From positions 6,237 to 70,236 of the forward strand of contig CAYYSD010000001.1 in NCBI GenBank assembly GCA_964474285.1: a stretch of DNA of 64,000 nt. Direction: 5' to 3'. Source of the DNA: JACRBT01 sp964474285. GTDB taxonomy: Bacteria > Chloroflexota > Dehalococcoidia > Tepidiformales > Tepidiformaceae. The first letter of the stretch is position 1. Each line of letters begins with the position of its first letter. The notes beneath the pieces were generated by a model, which had not been told where the DNA came from, did no database searches, and was given only the letters and a program-made list of their open reading frames with translations. The position numbers and the translations under genes were made by a program. This document shows, piece after piece, positions 24,837-32,649 of this stretch.

Positions 24837-26574
24837 GTTGCTCTTCGTGGTTGTCCTCGCCGCCGTGGGCGCGCTCGCCCCCTTTGGAATGGCGTTCGCC
24901 CACGACTGCTCCTCAGAAGCGGACTGCCAGCAAACCCAGGCCTACAACACGACCACCACCGTGATCGCCACCGGTGTCGCTGTGACCACGGCGGTCGTGT
25001 CCATCGCGGTCACCGGCGCCGCGATGGGCTCAGGCAGCCTGGCGGCGGGTGGTGGCACGGCTGGCGCCGGCACTCCCGGCGGCAGCGGCGAAGGCCCCGA
25101 CGGCGAAGGCGAAGCGGCAGAGGGCGAAGGCGAAGCGGAGGAAGGCGAAGCGGGGGAAGGCGAAGGCGAAGCAGAGGAAGGCGAAGCGCGCGAGGGCCAG
25201 GAGGGCGAAGCGGGCGAGGGCGAAGGCGAAGGTGAGCCGGAGCCGCCTCCAGCCCCGGAACCTCCGCCCGAGCCACCCTCAAACACCACGATCCTGACCG
25301 GCCAGGAGGCCATGGACCAGCTCATCCAGCTCGGCCAGGTCGTCCCGGTTCGCGATGCGCTCGGGAACGTGACGGGGTACACGCCGGCCGGGACCGGCCC
25401 GACCGCCTCAGGCGACATGGTTGGCGTCACCTGGGAGGCGGGGCCGAACGGCGAGATCGTGGACCCGATCGTTCTCATCAACAACCCGCCGCCCCCGCCA
25501 GCAGTCGCAACCCCGCCTGGAGGAACACCACCCCCGCCTGCGCCCCCGGCCGGACCCGATGCCGGCGGGGCTCCTACCGATGGAACAACTCCACCCGTCG
25601 GGCCCGGTGAGCCGGTGCCGCCAACGAAGGAGGGCCCCGCACCTCCAGTCGAGCCCGGCGAACCTGTCCCTCCGGGTGAGCCGGAGCCTCCGACGGAACC
25701 GGTCGAACCGGTTGAGCCCACTGAGCCTGTGCCCCCGTCCGGGCCGTCCGAACCCGTCGCCCCGTCCGAGCCGGTCGTTCCAACCGGTCCGGAACCCCCG
25801 GCCGGGCCAACTCCCACCACTCCCGGCGGGGAACCAGGACCGGCCGAGCCCGTGGCGCCGCCGGATGGCGGAGAGACTGGCGCGGAGGGCGAAAAGGGCG
25901 GCATCACCGAAGCCCCCGGCAAAGTCGGGGAAGCCGCCGGCGAAGTCAAGGACCGCCTTGAGACGATGAACGACAACCTCAAGACCGTCGGCGAACAGCT
26001 CGACCATGTTGGCGCGAGCCCGGAAACCCGCAAGGCTTTCGAAGATCTCCGCGCGAAGATTGAGAAAGCCACCTCGGGAATGGGCGAAACGGCCGGCTCC
26101 ATCCAGGAGAGCGCAGAGGCCGTACAGGAGAAGATCAACCAGCTCAAGGAGCTCAAGAAGCAGTTCGAGCAGGGCTTCAAGAACATCCAGAACTTCCACG
26201 ACAAGACGAACGACATCCGGATGGACGGCCGCAGCCGTGCTGCCGTGTCCGCGGTCATCGGTGGCGCGGAAGCGACAGGCCAGGCTTTCGACGCCGCGAT
26301 CCGCAAAACCTTCGGCGACAAGGTCGCCGACGCTGTGAATGCGAAGAGCCTCGGGAAAGAAGTGAGCGAAGCGGCAGTGCCCACCATCCGCAACGTCACA
26401 CGTGGGCAGCGCCTGATCGAGGAAGACCGCGAATCCTTCGAACTTGCTGCGGGCAAGGACGCCGTGAAGGAGCACGACGACTGGGAACAGGGTCAGCGCG
26501 AAATCGAAGAATTCAAGCGCAAACAGCGCGAAGCCGCAGAGGCGAGGAAGAGGCAGATTGAGTCCTATCGCTAG
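24829..26574 (+). CDS. Secreted Glu/Gly- and Pro-rich protein with C-terminal coiled coil (581 aa)
   Basis: Not recognised. A cleavable signal peptide (residues 1-24, ending GMAFA before HDCSS) is followed by a short Cys pair. A hydrophobic Ala/Val/Gly segment (about 45-75) comes next, then a run of EGEAEEGEA-type repeats (about 85-140). After a small ordered stretch (TILTGQEAMDQLIQLGQVVPVRD) there is a long Pro-rich region (about 220-345). The last 220 residues are helical and include a coiled coil (ETMNDNLKTVGEQL to LKELKKQFEQGF). The GTG start overlaps the previous gene by 8 bases. A stalk-like surface or envelope protein is plausible but unproven. Confidence 0.87.
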   Translation: MVRLLFVVVLAAVGALAPFGMAFAHDCSSEADCQQTQAYNTTTTVIATGVAVTTAVVSIAVTGAAMGSGSLAAGGGTAGAGTPGGSGEGPDGEGEAAEGEGEAEEGEAGEGEGEAEEGEAREGQEGEAGEGEGEGEPEPPPAPEPPPEPPSNTTILTGQEAMDQLIQLGQVVPVRDALGNVTGYTPAGTGPTASGDMVGVTWEAGPNGEIVDPIVLINNPPPPPAVATPPGGTPPPPAPPAGPDAGGAPTDGTTPPVGPGEPVPPTKEGPAPPVEPGEPVPPGEPEPPTEPVEPVEPTEPVPPSGPSEPVAPSEPVVPTGPEPPAGPTPTTPGGEPGPAEPVAPPDGGETGAEGEKGGITEAPGKVGEAAGEVKDRLETMNDNLKTVGEQLDHVGASPETRKAFEDLRAKIEKATSGMGETAGSIQESAEAVQEKINQLKELKKQFEQGFKNIQNFHDKTNDIRMDGRSRAAVSAVIGGAEATGQAFDAAIRKTFGDKVADAVNAKSLGKEVSEAAVPTIRNVTRGQRLIEEDRESFELAAGKDAVKEHDDWEQGQREIEEFKRKQREAAEARKRQIESYR

Positions 26575-26598
26575 CGCCGTGACCTATTGGAGGCCCAG

Positions 26599-27654
26599 GT
26601 GACTTCCGCCTTGGACCCGGCCGCCTTCGACCTGGAAAGCGCCCGCGCGCTCTTCTGGGAAGCTGTCGCCCTCGACCGAAAGCTCATCGACCCCGCAGAT
26701 CCCTCGCCCCTGCGTCAGGGCCTCGTCGACCTCGTCAGCCGCTGCACCTACCTGCTCACGAGGCTCGAGCAGGCGAGCCACACGGACCCGGAAGCGATCG
26801 AACTTCGGGTCCCCGTCGCTTCGCTCCTCTGCGGCGCCGCCGCCAGGCTCGCCTTGCTCGATGATGACGCCACAACCCTCTGGATCGGCATGGCCCTCGA
26901 ACACGGAGAGCGCGCACTTGCCGTCGCCCGCGCCCTTCCCCCGTCCCACAGCACACAGCAGGCGCTGCGTAAGCTGCTGAACGCGCTGCTCGCTGCGGCC
27001 TTCGTCACCACCGAGCCCCAGGGCACGCTCTTAAAGAGCCTGGTCGCGCGGTACGAACAGCAGATCGACAGCGGCTTTGCCGCCGTTTCGGAGCACGACG
27101 ACCAGGGACTCGAGGCACTCAACCGTGCGCTCATCTTCGAGGCCTACGCCGAAGACATCGACGATGCGCGCGATCGGCTGCTCGTCCTCCACCGCGCCGA
27201 GGCCGCCTACCGCGAAGCCCTCGCCGCCTTCGAACGTTCCGGAAACGGCGACTTCTACCTGCGCGCCGATGCGGGCCTCCGCATTCTGATCGACGAGCAT
27301 CTCATCCCGGCCGAACGTCAGGTGGCCGCCCATGCCCGCAGCGCGGCACAGCCCATTGCCGTCGCGTGCCCGAAGTGTGGCTCATCGAGCGGCGGCACGC
27401 TCACGACGTGCCTTCGCTGCGGAGAAGCCTTGCCGCCCGTCGCCGCACCGCCTCCCGAGCCGGCCGTGGCGACCGTCGAACCGGCCGAACCCACATTGGC
27501 CTGCCCGAACTGCGGCCGGCAGGTCAATGCCACCGCGCGCTTCTGCCCGGCATGCGGCTCCACCGTGGCCGTCGATGAGGTCTGCCCTTCCTGCGGGACG
27601 AAACGCCGTCCCGGAGCGCGATTCTGTGGCTCTTGTGGGCGGGCGTTCGCCTGA
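26599..27654 (+). CDS. Helical protein with three C-terminal zinc ribbons (351 aa)
   Basis: Not recognised. The first 250 residues are helical and soluble-looking, with TPR-like composition (ALFWEAVALDRKLI, LLHRAEAAYREALAAF). The last 110 carry three CxxC pairs: CPKCG...CLRCG, CPNCGRQVNATARFCPACG and CPSCGTKRRPGARFCGSCG. There is no membrane segment, so it may be the cytoplasmic component of the locus. The GTG at 26599 has GGAGG 5 bases upstream and follows the secreted-protein gene by 24 bases. It is last in the plus-strand operon and converges on the DGPF gene. Confidence 0.88.
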   Translation: MTSALDPAAFDLESARALFWEAVALDRKLIDPADPSPLRQGLVDLVSRCTYLLTRLEQASHTDPEAIELRVPVASLLCGAAARLALLDDDATTLWIGMALEHGERALAVARALPPSHSTQQALRKLLNALLAAAFVTTEPQGTLLKSLVARYEQQIDSGFAAVSEHDDQGLEALNRALIFEAYAEDIDDARDRLLVLHRAEAAYREALAAFERSGNGDFYLRADAGLRILIDEHLIPAERQVAAHARSAAQPIAVACPKCGSSSGGTLTTCLRCGEALPPVAAPPPEPAVATVEPAEPTLACPNCGRQVNATARFCPACGSTVAVDEVCPSCGTKRRPGARFCGSCGRAFA

Positions 27655-27679
27655 CGTTTGATGCTGCTGCAAGCCGCGG

Positions 27680-28108
27680 TCAGCGCGCCCGATTCGCGGC
27701 CTCCTCGCGCAACCTGTCCTCGAGCGCTCGCAGTTCCGGCGTCATCGCCTCGCCGAAGTCATCTGCCTCGAACACCTGGCGGATTTCGATGACCGAGTCG
27801 CCTTCCATCGGGTTCGGGCATCGCTTCACCCACTCGATCGCCTCTTCCTTCGAATTCACGTCGAACAGCCAATAGCCGGCGATCAGCTCCTTCACTTCCG
27901 CGAACGGGCCATCGACCACCTTGCGGTCCTTGCCGGAGAAGAGGATGCGCGCGCCCCTGGAGCTGGGGTGCAGGCCCTCGCCCGCCAGCATCACGCCAGC
28001 CTTCACCAACTCTTCGTTGTATTTTCCCATAGCGGTGAGCAGTTCTTCGCTCGGCATGATGCCGGCTTCGCTTTCGGGGGTTGCCTTGACGATGACCATG
28101 AAACGCAT
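27680..28108 (-). CDS. DGPF/YCII-related domain protein
   Basis: A 142-residue protein of the YCII-related (DGPF) family, a ferredoxin-like fold. The hallmark DGPFAEVKE follows KDRKVV, and GYWLFDVNSKEEAIEWVKRCP gives the conserved helix. The last 35 residues are a charged helical extension. The role is unknown, but this family is the standard genomic partner and target of ECF42 sigma factors, one of which is encoded at 15251-16534. The ATG at 28108 has AGGAGAG upstream; the longer open frame is non-family. A TGTCGA-N17-CGAC element lies about 80 bases upstream. Confidence 0.92.
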   Translation of the reverse strand: MRFMVIVKATPESEAGIMPSEELLTAMGKYNEELVKAGVMLAGEGLHPSSRGARILFSGKDRKVVDGPFAEVKELIAGYWLFDVNSKEEAIEWVKRCPNPMEGDSVIEIRQVFEADDFGEAMTPELRALEDRLREEAANRAR

Positions 28109-28188
28109 TGGGGCTCTCCTGTTGGTGTGTATCGAAGCGGTCCGTCCTGCCCCCCATGAGAGAGGTATCGTCTCGCTTCTACATACAC

Positions 28189-28215
28189 GTCGAACGGCAC
28201 GCGCGCAGATCGACA
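28189..28215 (-). promoter_or_regulatory. Putative ECF42-type promoter of the DGPF gene
   Basis: On the minus strand, TGTCGA (28215-28210) and CGAC (28192-28189) are separated by 17 bases. This agrees with the ECF42 promoter form I recall (TGTCGA, then CG[A/T]C). It predicts a start of transcription near 28182 and a leader of about 75 bases. Binding by the sigma factor at 15251 is inference. Confidence 0.55.
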
Positions 28216-28252
28216 CAGCAAACGCGAAGTTTCCGAAAAATCTCCCTGGCGC

Positions 28253-28927
28253 TCAGGAAGCCGAAGGGTTCACCCTGATGCGGAAGCACAGCGAAAGGGC
28301 AATGAGGAACGCGAACCCGAACAGCATCGAGGCCGTCACATCCGTCGGCCAGTGCGCGCCAACCCACAGACGCGAAAACGCCGTGAGCAGGATCGCCGCT
28401 ACGCAGGCGACGCGCACCGGCAGCACGAACCGCGCCGGCATGATGTGCGGCGCCAGCAAGAACCACGAGCCGAACAACCCGATCGCCCACGTCGTGTGGC
28501 CGCTCGGGAACGAGGCATCCGCCGGGAATTCCACGACGGAAAACGATCCGCTCGGACGCGGCCGGTCCACGATCGCCTTGAGCACAGAAGTGAACGGGCT
28601 GATGAGCGCAGCGGCGGCGAAGAAGCCGGCCACTCGCCAGGAGCGCATCCAGGTGTGCATCGCGATCGTCACCACCCAGAGCACGGGGATGCCGATCTGG
28701 TTGAGGAACACGTTGAAGAACCAGGCGATGTCGCCCACACCCTGGACCGACTGCGCCATGTCCATCCCCTCTTCGTCGACAGGAAGCGGCCCACCCCGGA
28801 CCGAGATCGCGAGTGCGATGCCCAGAGATGCGAGGAAGATGACGGGGATGATGGCGCGCCAGCCATCGGGAATCGACGTGGTAAGGCGAGCAATACGACG
28901 TTCGGACACGCGCGGAAACAACTGCAC
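28253..28927 (-). CDS. PAP2-superfamily membrane phosphatase
   Basis: An integral-membrane type 2 phosphatidic acid phosphatase-like enzyme, 224 residues, six membrane helices. All three active-site motifs are present: KAIVDRPRP (KxxxxxxRP form), PSGHTT, and SRLWVGAHWPTDV (SRxxxxxHxxxD) with the nucleophile-assisting His. The active site should face outward. Likely substrates are lipid phosphates such as undecaprenyl or phosphatidyl phosphates. The start is a GTG with GGAGG upstream at a somewhat long spacing. It is divergent from clpS and may be transcribed apart from the DGPF gene, which lies 144 bases downstream. Confidence 0.94.
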   Translation of the reverse strand: MQLFPRVSERRIARLTTSIPDGWRAIIPVIFLASLGIALAISVRGGPLPVDEEGMDMAQSVQGVGDIAWFFNVFLNQIGIPVLWVVTIAMHTWMRSWRVAGFFAAAALISPFTSVLKAIVDRPRPSGSFSVVEFPADASFPSGHTTWAIGLFGSWFLLAPHIMPARFVLPVRVACVAAILLTAFSRLWVGAHWPTDVTASMLFGFAFLIALSLCFRIRVNPSAS

Positions 28928-29047
28928 GATTGACGGTGCCTCCGCTTCTTAGCGTAACGAACTCACCGCGGTTGAGAAACGGTGTGCACCCTGACTTTTT
29001 CCCGCCGCACGGGAGCGGGCACAGCGTGCATGTGGTGGAATGGACGG

Positions 29048-29344
29048 ATGGCAGCGCCTGCACTCCCCGGTACCCGCACTGGCCAGCGTGAGGAGACGCG
29101 CGAACACGTCCTCCCACCGTTCAACGTCCGCCTCCACAACGACGACCACAACTCCATGGACCACGTCGTCCGTTCGCTTCTCCGCTGCGTTCCCGAACTC
29201 ACGCGTGAGCGCGCTGGCGAAATCATGTTCGAGGCCCACAACAAGGGCTCAGCGGTTGTCATCACCGTCCACAAGGAACTCGCGGAACACTACCGGAACC
29301 GCCTCGAAAGCTGCGCCCTTACCGCAACGATCGAACCGGCGTAG
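29048..29344 (+). CDS. clpS: ATP-dependent Clp protease adaptor ClpS
   Basis: N-end-rule adaptor that hands substrates with bulky N-terminal residues to ClpAP or ClpCP, 98 residues. The core is clear: FNVRLHNDDHNSMDHVVRSLL, then A-x-x-I-M-F-E-A-H-N-K-G-S-A-V-V near the middle and EHYRNRLESCALTATIEPA at the end. The N-D-D triad and the MDHVV helix bind the N-degron in known ClpS. The ATG at 29048 gives a usual 20-residue flexible leader; an ATG at 29030 is an alternative and neither has a good ribosome site. No clpA or clpC gene is nearby. Confidence 0.92.
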   Translation: MAAPALPGTRTGQREETREHVLPPFNVRLHNDDHNSMDHVVRSLLRCVPELTRERAGEIMFEAHNKGSAVVITVHKELAEHYRNRLESCALTATIEPA

Positions 29345-29661
29345 ACCACCACTCATCGCCCGCCACCCGCAGCCCGCGAGCACAGAGAGATGCTCCGGGC
29401 CGGACTTCCTTGCTCGCTCGCCGTTGCCGCCGCGCCCGACGGATTCCAGACCATGCCCGGCCTCGTGAGCGGGAAGTTCTACTTCTTCCAGGGGCACGTC
29501 CAACGCGGTCAATATCGTGATGTCGGATTGAGTCAATTCGCGCGGAGGACACCGGGTGACCGCTGACGCGCCGCACGCCATACTACGCCCAACGCATTCC
29601 GCCCACGGCCGCAGCCGGCGGTCAACCGGATGTCCCATCTTTGTTATTGGAGTTCCAGACC
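29345..29661. other. Intergenic region, no supported gene
   Basis: These 317 bases lie between clpS and the aldolase gene. A 129-codon minus-strand frame crosses it but overlaps the 3' end of clpS, has no ribosome site and matches no family I know. TTGGAG at the right end is the ribosome site of the next gene. Confidence 0.5.
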
Positions 29662-30666
29662 ATGCCCCGGCATCCGAATGAGGCCCTCTTCGGAGGAGAG
29701 AAGATCTTTCCCATTATTCCTACCTGCGAACACTTCGCCGGAACGGAAGACCGCATCACCAAGGCCTTTCAACTCCAGGAGAAGATGGGCGGCGTCTTCG
29801 ACATCACCATGGACTGCGAAGACGGCGCGCCCACCGGCGCGGAGCGCGAACACGCCGAAATGGTCGTCCGCATGCAGAACAGCGAACTCAACCTGTTCAA
29901 CATGGCCGGCGTCCGCATCCACGACTACACGAACGAGCACTGGAAGCAGGACGTCGACATCATCGTGCCCGCCGCTGGTGAGCGCGTCGCCTACCTGACC
30001 CTGCCCAAGACGACCCGCGTCGGCGACCTGCGCGAGATGGTGGACTACATCCGGAACACCGCCGCCCGCTCAGGCATCCGCCGCGATATCCCCATCCACG
30101 CGCTCATCGAAACACAGTCGGCCCTTCGCCAGGTGTGGGAGATCGCGGAAGTGCCCACCGTCCAGGTCCTCGATTTCGGACTGATGGACTTCGTGAGCGA
30201 CCACCACGGCGCCATCCCGTCCCACGCCATGAAGTCGCCGCTCCAGTTCGACCACGCCCTGCTCCACCGGGCGAAGGCGGAGACAGTCGCCGCAGCGCTC
30301 GCCAATGGCATCGTCCCCGCCCACAACGTCACCCTCGAACTGAAGGACGTGGACTTCATCTTCAATGACGCGCGTCGCGCTCGCGAGGAGTTCGGCTTCC
30401 TCCGCCAGTGGTCGATCTACCCGGCCCAGATTGAGCCCATCACCCGCGCCATGTCGCCGGCCATGCCCGAAATCGAAGAGGCCGAGGCCATCCTCCTGAA
30501 AGCCTGGGATGCGGACTGGGGCCCCGTGCAACACGAAGGCAATCTCCACGACCGCGCGACCTACCGCTTCTATTGGGAGCAACTCCAGCGAGCGCGCCTG
30601 CTCAACCTGAAGCTCAGCCCCATCGTTGAGAGCCGCTTCTTCGCCGAGCCTGTCGGCGTCGCCTAG
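29662..30666 (+). CDS. HpcH/HpaI aldolase / citrate-lyase beta-like (CitE) family protein
   Basis: A TIM-barrel C-C lyase-type protein of 334 residues. It has the family segment FDITMDCEDGAPTGAEREHA (acidic metal-binding cluster), then RIHDY and the barrel strand IPIHALIETQSALRQVWEIA with the metal-ligating Glu. LDFGLMDFVSDHHGAIPSHAM follows. It resembles malyl-CoA lyase/CitE-like enzymes, which cleave or form (S)-citramalyl-CoA or malyl-CoA; the precise substrate is unclear. The ATG at 29662 has TTGGAG upstream and an in-frame TTG further up is less likely. It is monocistronic, followed by a strong terminator. Confidence 0.9.
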   Translation: MPRHPNEALFGGEKIFPIIPTCEHFAGTEDRITKAFQLQEKMGGVFDITMDCEDGAPTGAEREHAEMVVRMQNSELNLFNMAGVRIHDYTNEHWKQDVDIIVPAAGERVAYLTLPKTTRVGDLREMVDYIRNTAARSGIRRDIPIHALIETQSALRQVWEIAEVPTVQVLDFGLMDFVSDHHGAIPSHAMKSPLQFDHALLHRAKAETVAAALANGIVPAHNVTLELKDVDFIFNDARRAREEFGFLRQWSIYPAQIEPITRAMSPAMPEIEEAEAILLKAWDADWGPVQHEGNLHDRATYRFYWEQLQRARLLNLKLSPIVESRFFAEPVGVA

Positions 30667-30695
30667 TCCGGTTCCCCCTTCTGCCGCAATTACAC

Positions 30696-30723
30696 GGAAG
30701 CCCTCGTCGAGACGAGGGCTTCC
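30696..30723. terminator. Bidirectional intrinsic terminator
   Basis: Perfect 13 bp inverted repeat GGAAGCCCTCGTC / GACGAGGGCTTCC with almost no loop, followed by TGTTTGG on the plus strand. It sits between convergent genes (aldolase and cupredoxin) and probably ends both transcripts. Confidence 0.85.
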
Positions 30724-30753
30724 TGTTTGGCTGCGATCCGGTGCTCTGCCGTC

Positions 30754-31164
30754 CTATTCGACGATGATGACCCCGGCCATAGAAGCCCCGTGCACCCCGC
30801 ATTGGTACGGGAAGCGTGCGCCTGCTTCGCGGAACACCTTCTCAAAGGTACCGGTCGATTTCTTACCCGAATCGGTCCCGGAAAGCAGCACAGAGTGCTC
30901 GTTCGTTCCGCTGAACGTCCAGCGGACAACCGTGCCCACTTTCACCTTGAGCTCGCCCGGTTCGAACTTGTTGTCCGTCACCTTGACCTCTTGTACAGGC
31001 GCCGGCGTTGCCGTCGCCGTCGGACCGGTCTCGACTGGTGCCGCATTCCCTCTGCCTCCGCCGTCGTCCCCACCGCTACCGCACGAAGCCAACAAAACCG
31101 CTCCCAACGCCAACGCTCCGCTCATCGCGAGGACGCGAAGTGATCGATGAATCCACCTTGCCAT
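30754..31164 (-). CDS. Cupredoxin (plastocyanin-like) lipoprotein
   Basis: A 136-residue exported type 1 copper protein. The signal peptide ends in lipobox L-L-A-S-C, so it should be lipid-anchored outside the membrane. A Gly/Asp and Thr/Ala/Pro linker precedes the cupredoxin fold (about 58-136). Copper ligands are visible: the His of NEHSVLL, and the Cys, His and Met of QCGVHGASM near the C-terminus. The likely role is single-electron transfer in respiration or copper handling. The ATG at 31164 has GGAGGGG upstream. A palindrome overlapping a TATAGT -10 lies about 50 bases upstream. Confidence 0.93.
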   Translation of the reverse strand: MARWIHRSLRVLAMSGALALGAVLLASCGSGGDDGGGRGNAAPVETGPTATATPAPVQEVKVTDNKFEPGELKVKVGTVVRWTFSGTNEHSVLLSGTDSGKKSTGTFEKVFREAGARFPYQCGVHGASMAGVIIVE

Positions 31165-31213
31165 AGAACCCCTCCAGCCCGGCGATAGCTCCGCATGGTC
31201 GCCGGTGGGCGGG

Positions 31214-31229
31214 ACTATACGAGGTATAG
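31214..31229 (-). promoter_or_regulatory. Palindrome overlapping the cupredoxin -10 element
   Basis: CTATAC-GAG-GTATAG (31215-31229) is a perfect dyad. On the minus strand, TATAGT (31219-31214) reads as a -10 box about 50 bases before the cupredoxin start. A repressor or copper-responsive operator is possible; no regulator gene adjoins. Confidence 0.45.
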
Positions 31230-31398
31230 ACGCCAATAAGCTAGCGGGATCTTCCCGAGAAACCTCGGCCGTTCGCGCGAGGCTAACCGATGCGCTCTCC
31301 CGCTGCGTTCCGCGAACCTGGACACACATGCGAAGGGTCCGCCGGTCGACCCGGAGGACCCTCGATCGTTCCCAGATCCAGCCCGAAGCCTTACGAAC

Positions 31399-31695
31399 CT
31401 ACGCCTCGCCAGCAACCGTCTGGCGACCCGCGCCCACCGGGCCGTCGTGCTCCTCTGATCGGCGCAGCGCCGCCTGGATCACCTCGATGAGCTGGAGCGC
31501 ACTTTCCCTGGTCAGCTCCACGGCCACTCGCGGACCCTTCGGTTCGGACGAAACAAAATCGATGTTCAGCGCGTGTTCGAGTGGGACGTGGAACGGGTGG
31601 TCATACGTCACCCACGCCTCGCTCAAGCTGAACCAGCCGTCAGCCGTTCTGCCGCTCCCGGAAATGCCAGTCTTTTCAAGAATATTGGTGCACAT
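31399..31695 (-). CDS. DUF6295 family protein
   Basis: A 98-residue soluble protein. MCTNILEKTGISGSGRTADGWFSLSEAWVTYDHP and LEHALNIDFV match what I recall of the DUF6295 family; the function is unknown. There are conserved His residues in YDHPFHVPLEH. A very strong GGAGGAG ribosome site precedes the ATG. The C-terminal 15 residues are low-complexity. It lies 11 bases downstream of a dienelactone-hydrolase-type gene on the same strand and is probably co-transcribed with it. Confidence 0.78.
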   Translation of the reverse strand: MCTNILEKTGISGSGRTADGWFSLSEAWVTYDHPFHVPLEHALNIDFVSSEPKGPRVAVELTRESALQLIEVIQAALRRSEEHDGPVGAGRQTVAGEA

Positions 31696-31706
31696 GGTCT
31701 CCTCCT

Positions 31707-32462
31707 TCAGCTCAGCTGCTTCTCGAGGAAGGCCATCACCTTGCTCCAGCCGTCCACGGCCTGCGCCTGCCGGTAAGCGGCCCGGTCGTAGTAGAAGAAC
31801 CCGTGCCCCGCCTCCGGATAGCGGTGGAACTCATAATCCTTGCCGTGCTTCTTCAGCTCCTCCTCGTGAATGTTTACCTGTTCCGGCGTCGGCGCGCGAT
31901 CCTCATCACCGAAAATGCCAAGGATCGGGCAGACCAGGTTCGGCGTGAGCGTTACCGGCGAAACCGGCCGCTTCTCGTTGAGATCCTCATCGCGCATGAC
32001 AACACCGCCGCCCCAGAGGTCCACGATCGCCTCGTATTGACCGCCGCTGCAGGCGGCAAGATAGGAGTGGCGTCCCCCCGAACATGTGCCCATCACGCCA
32101 ACCCTGCCATTGAGGTAGGGCTGCGCCCGCAGGAATCGCATGCTCGCGTTGACATCTCCGACCACCTGCTCATCCGCCACACCGCCCGCGCCCCGCACCA
32201 GGAGCATCACTTCCTCGATGGTGCCGTGGCCAAGCCGCCCGTACAGGTTCGGCGTGATGGTCGCATAGCCCGCCCGCGCCATCTTGAAAGTGCACTCCTT
32301 ATACCAATCGTCCCAGCCGGGGGCGTGGTGAATCAGGACAAGGCCCGGCATCGGCCCGGCGCCGGTTGGGCGTGCATAGAACGCATTGATCAGGTCGCCG
32401 TTGTGCCCGGGGATGACGATCGTCTCCGCCGTGACCGCTTCGTATTTGTCGGTTGTGTACAC
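31707..32462 (-). CDS. Dienelactone hydrolase family protein
   Basis: An alpha/beta hydrolase of 251 residues. The nucleophile is a cysteine, C127 in G-T-C-S-G-G, as in dienelactone hydrolases. D186 in FGDEDR and H220 in EAGHGFF complete the triad. The oxyanion region is IHHAPGWDDWYKE. It probably hydrolyses a lactone or ester in aromatic or related catabolism, but this family is broad. The start is GTG at 32462, with GGAG a few bases upstream; TTG at 32465 would leave almost no spacer. It leads a two-gene unit with the DUF6295 gene. Confidence 0.9.
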   Translation of the reverse strand: MYTTDKYEAVTAETIVIPGHNGDLINAFYARPTGAGPMPGLVLIHHAPGWDDWYKECTFKMARAGYATITPNLYGRLGHGTIEEVMLLVRGAGGVADEQVVGDVNASMRFLRAQPYLNGRVGVMGTCSGGRHSYLAACSGGQYEAIVDLWGGGVVMRDEDLNEKRPVSPVTLTPNLVCPILGIFGDEDRAPTPEQVNIHEEELKKHGKDYEFHRYPEAGHGFFYYDRAAYRQAQAVDGWSKVMAFLEKQLS

Positions 32463-32649
32463 CAAACTCCACCCACTGTTCTAAGGTGAGCGAAGTCTAT
32501 CGGGCGGCCCAATTTCTTGCACCGGCAACAACCTGCGCGGGCAGGCCATGCCACGCCCACGTAGCCCCCGCCCACCGTCGCCCGAAGGATACGCGATCAC
32601 TCAGCACCGTCCGCCGCGCTCCCGTGGCCGGGCAAGCGTTCGAGTCCGC

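Noticed and set aside
24829..26574. Pro-rich and Glu-rich tracts as a frameshifted or artefactual frame
   Set aside because: The frame has a signal peptide at the start, a coiled coil at the end, and overlaps with the upstream gene, so the low-complexity middle is genuine.
29249..29638. 129-codon minus-strand frame between clpS and the aldolase gene
   Set aside because: It overlaps the clpS 3' end by 96 bases, has no ribosome site and matches no family, although a short stretch (LTALDVPLEEVELPAHEAGH) looks somewhat protein-like.
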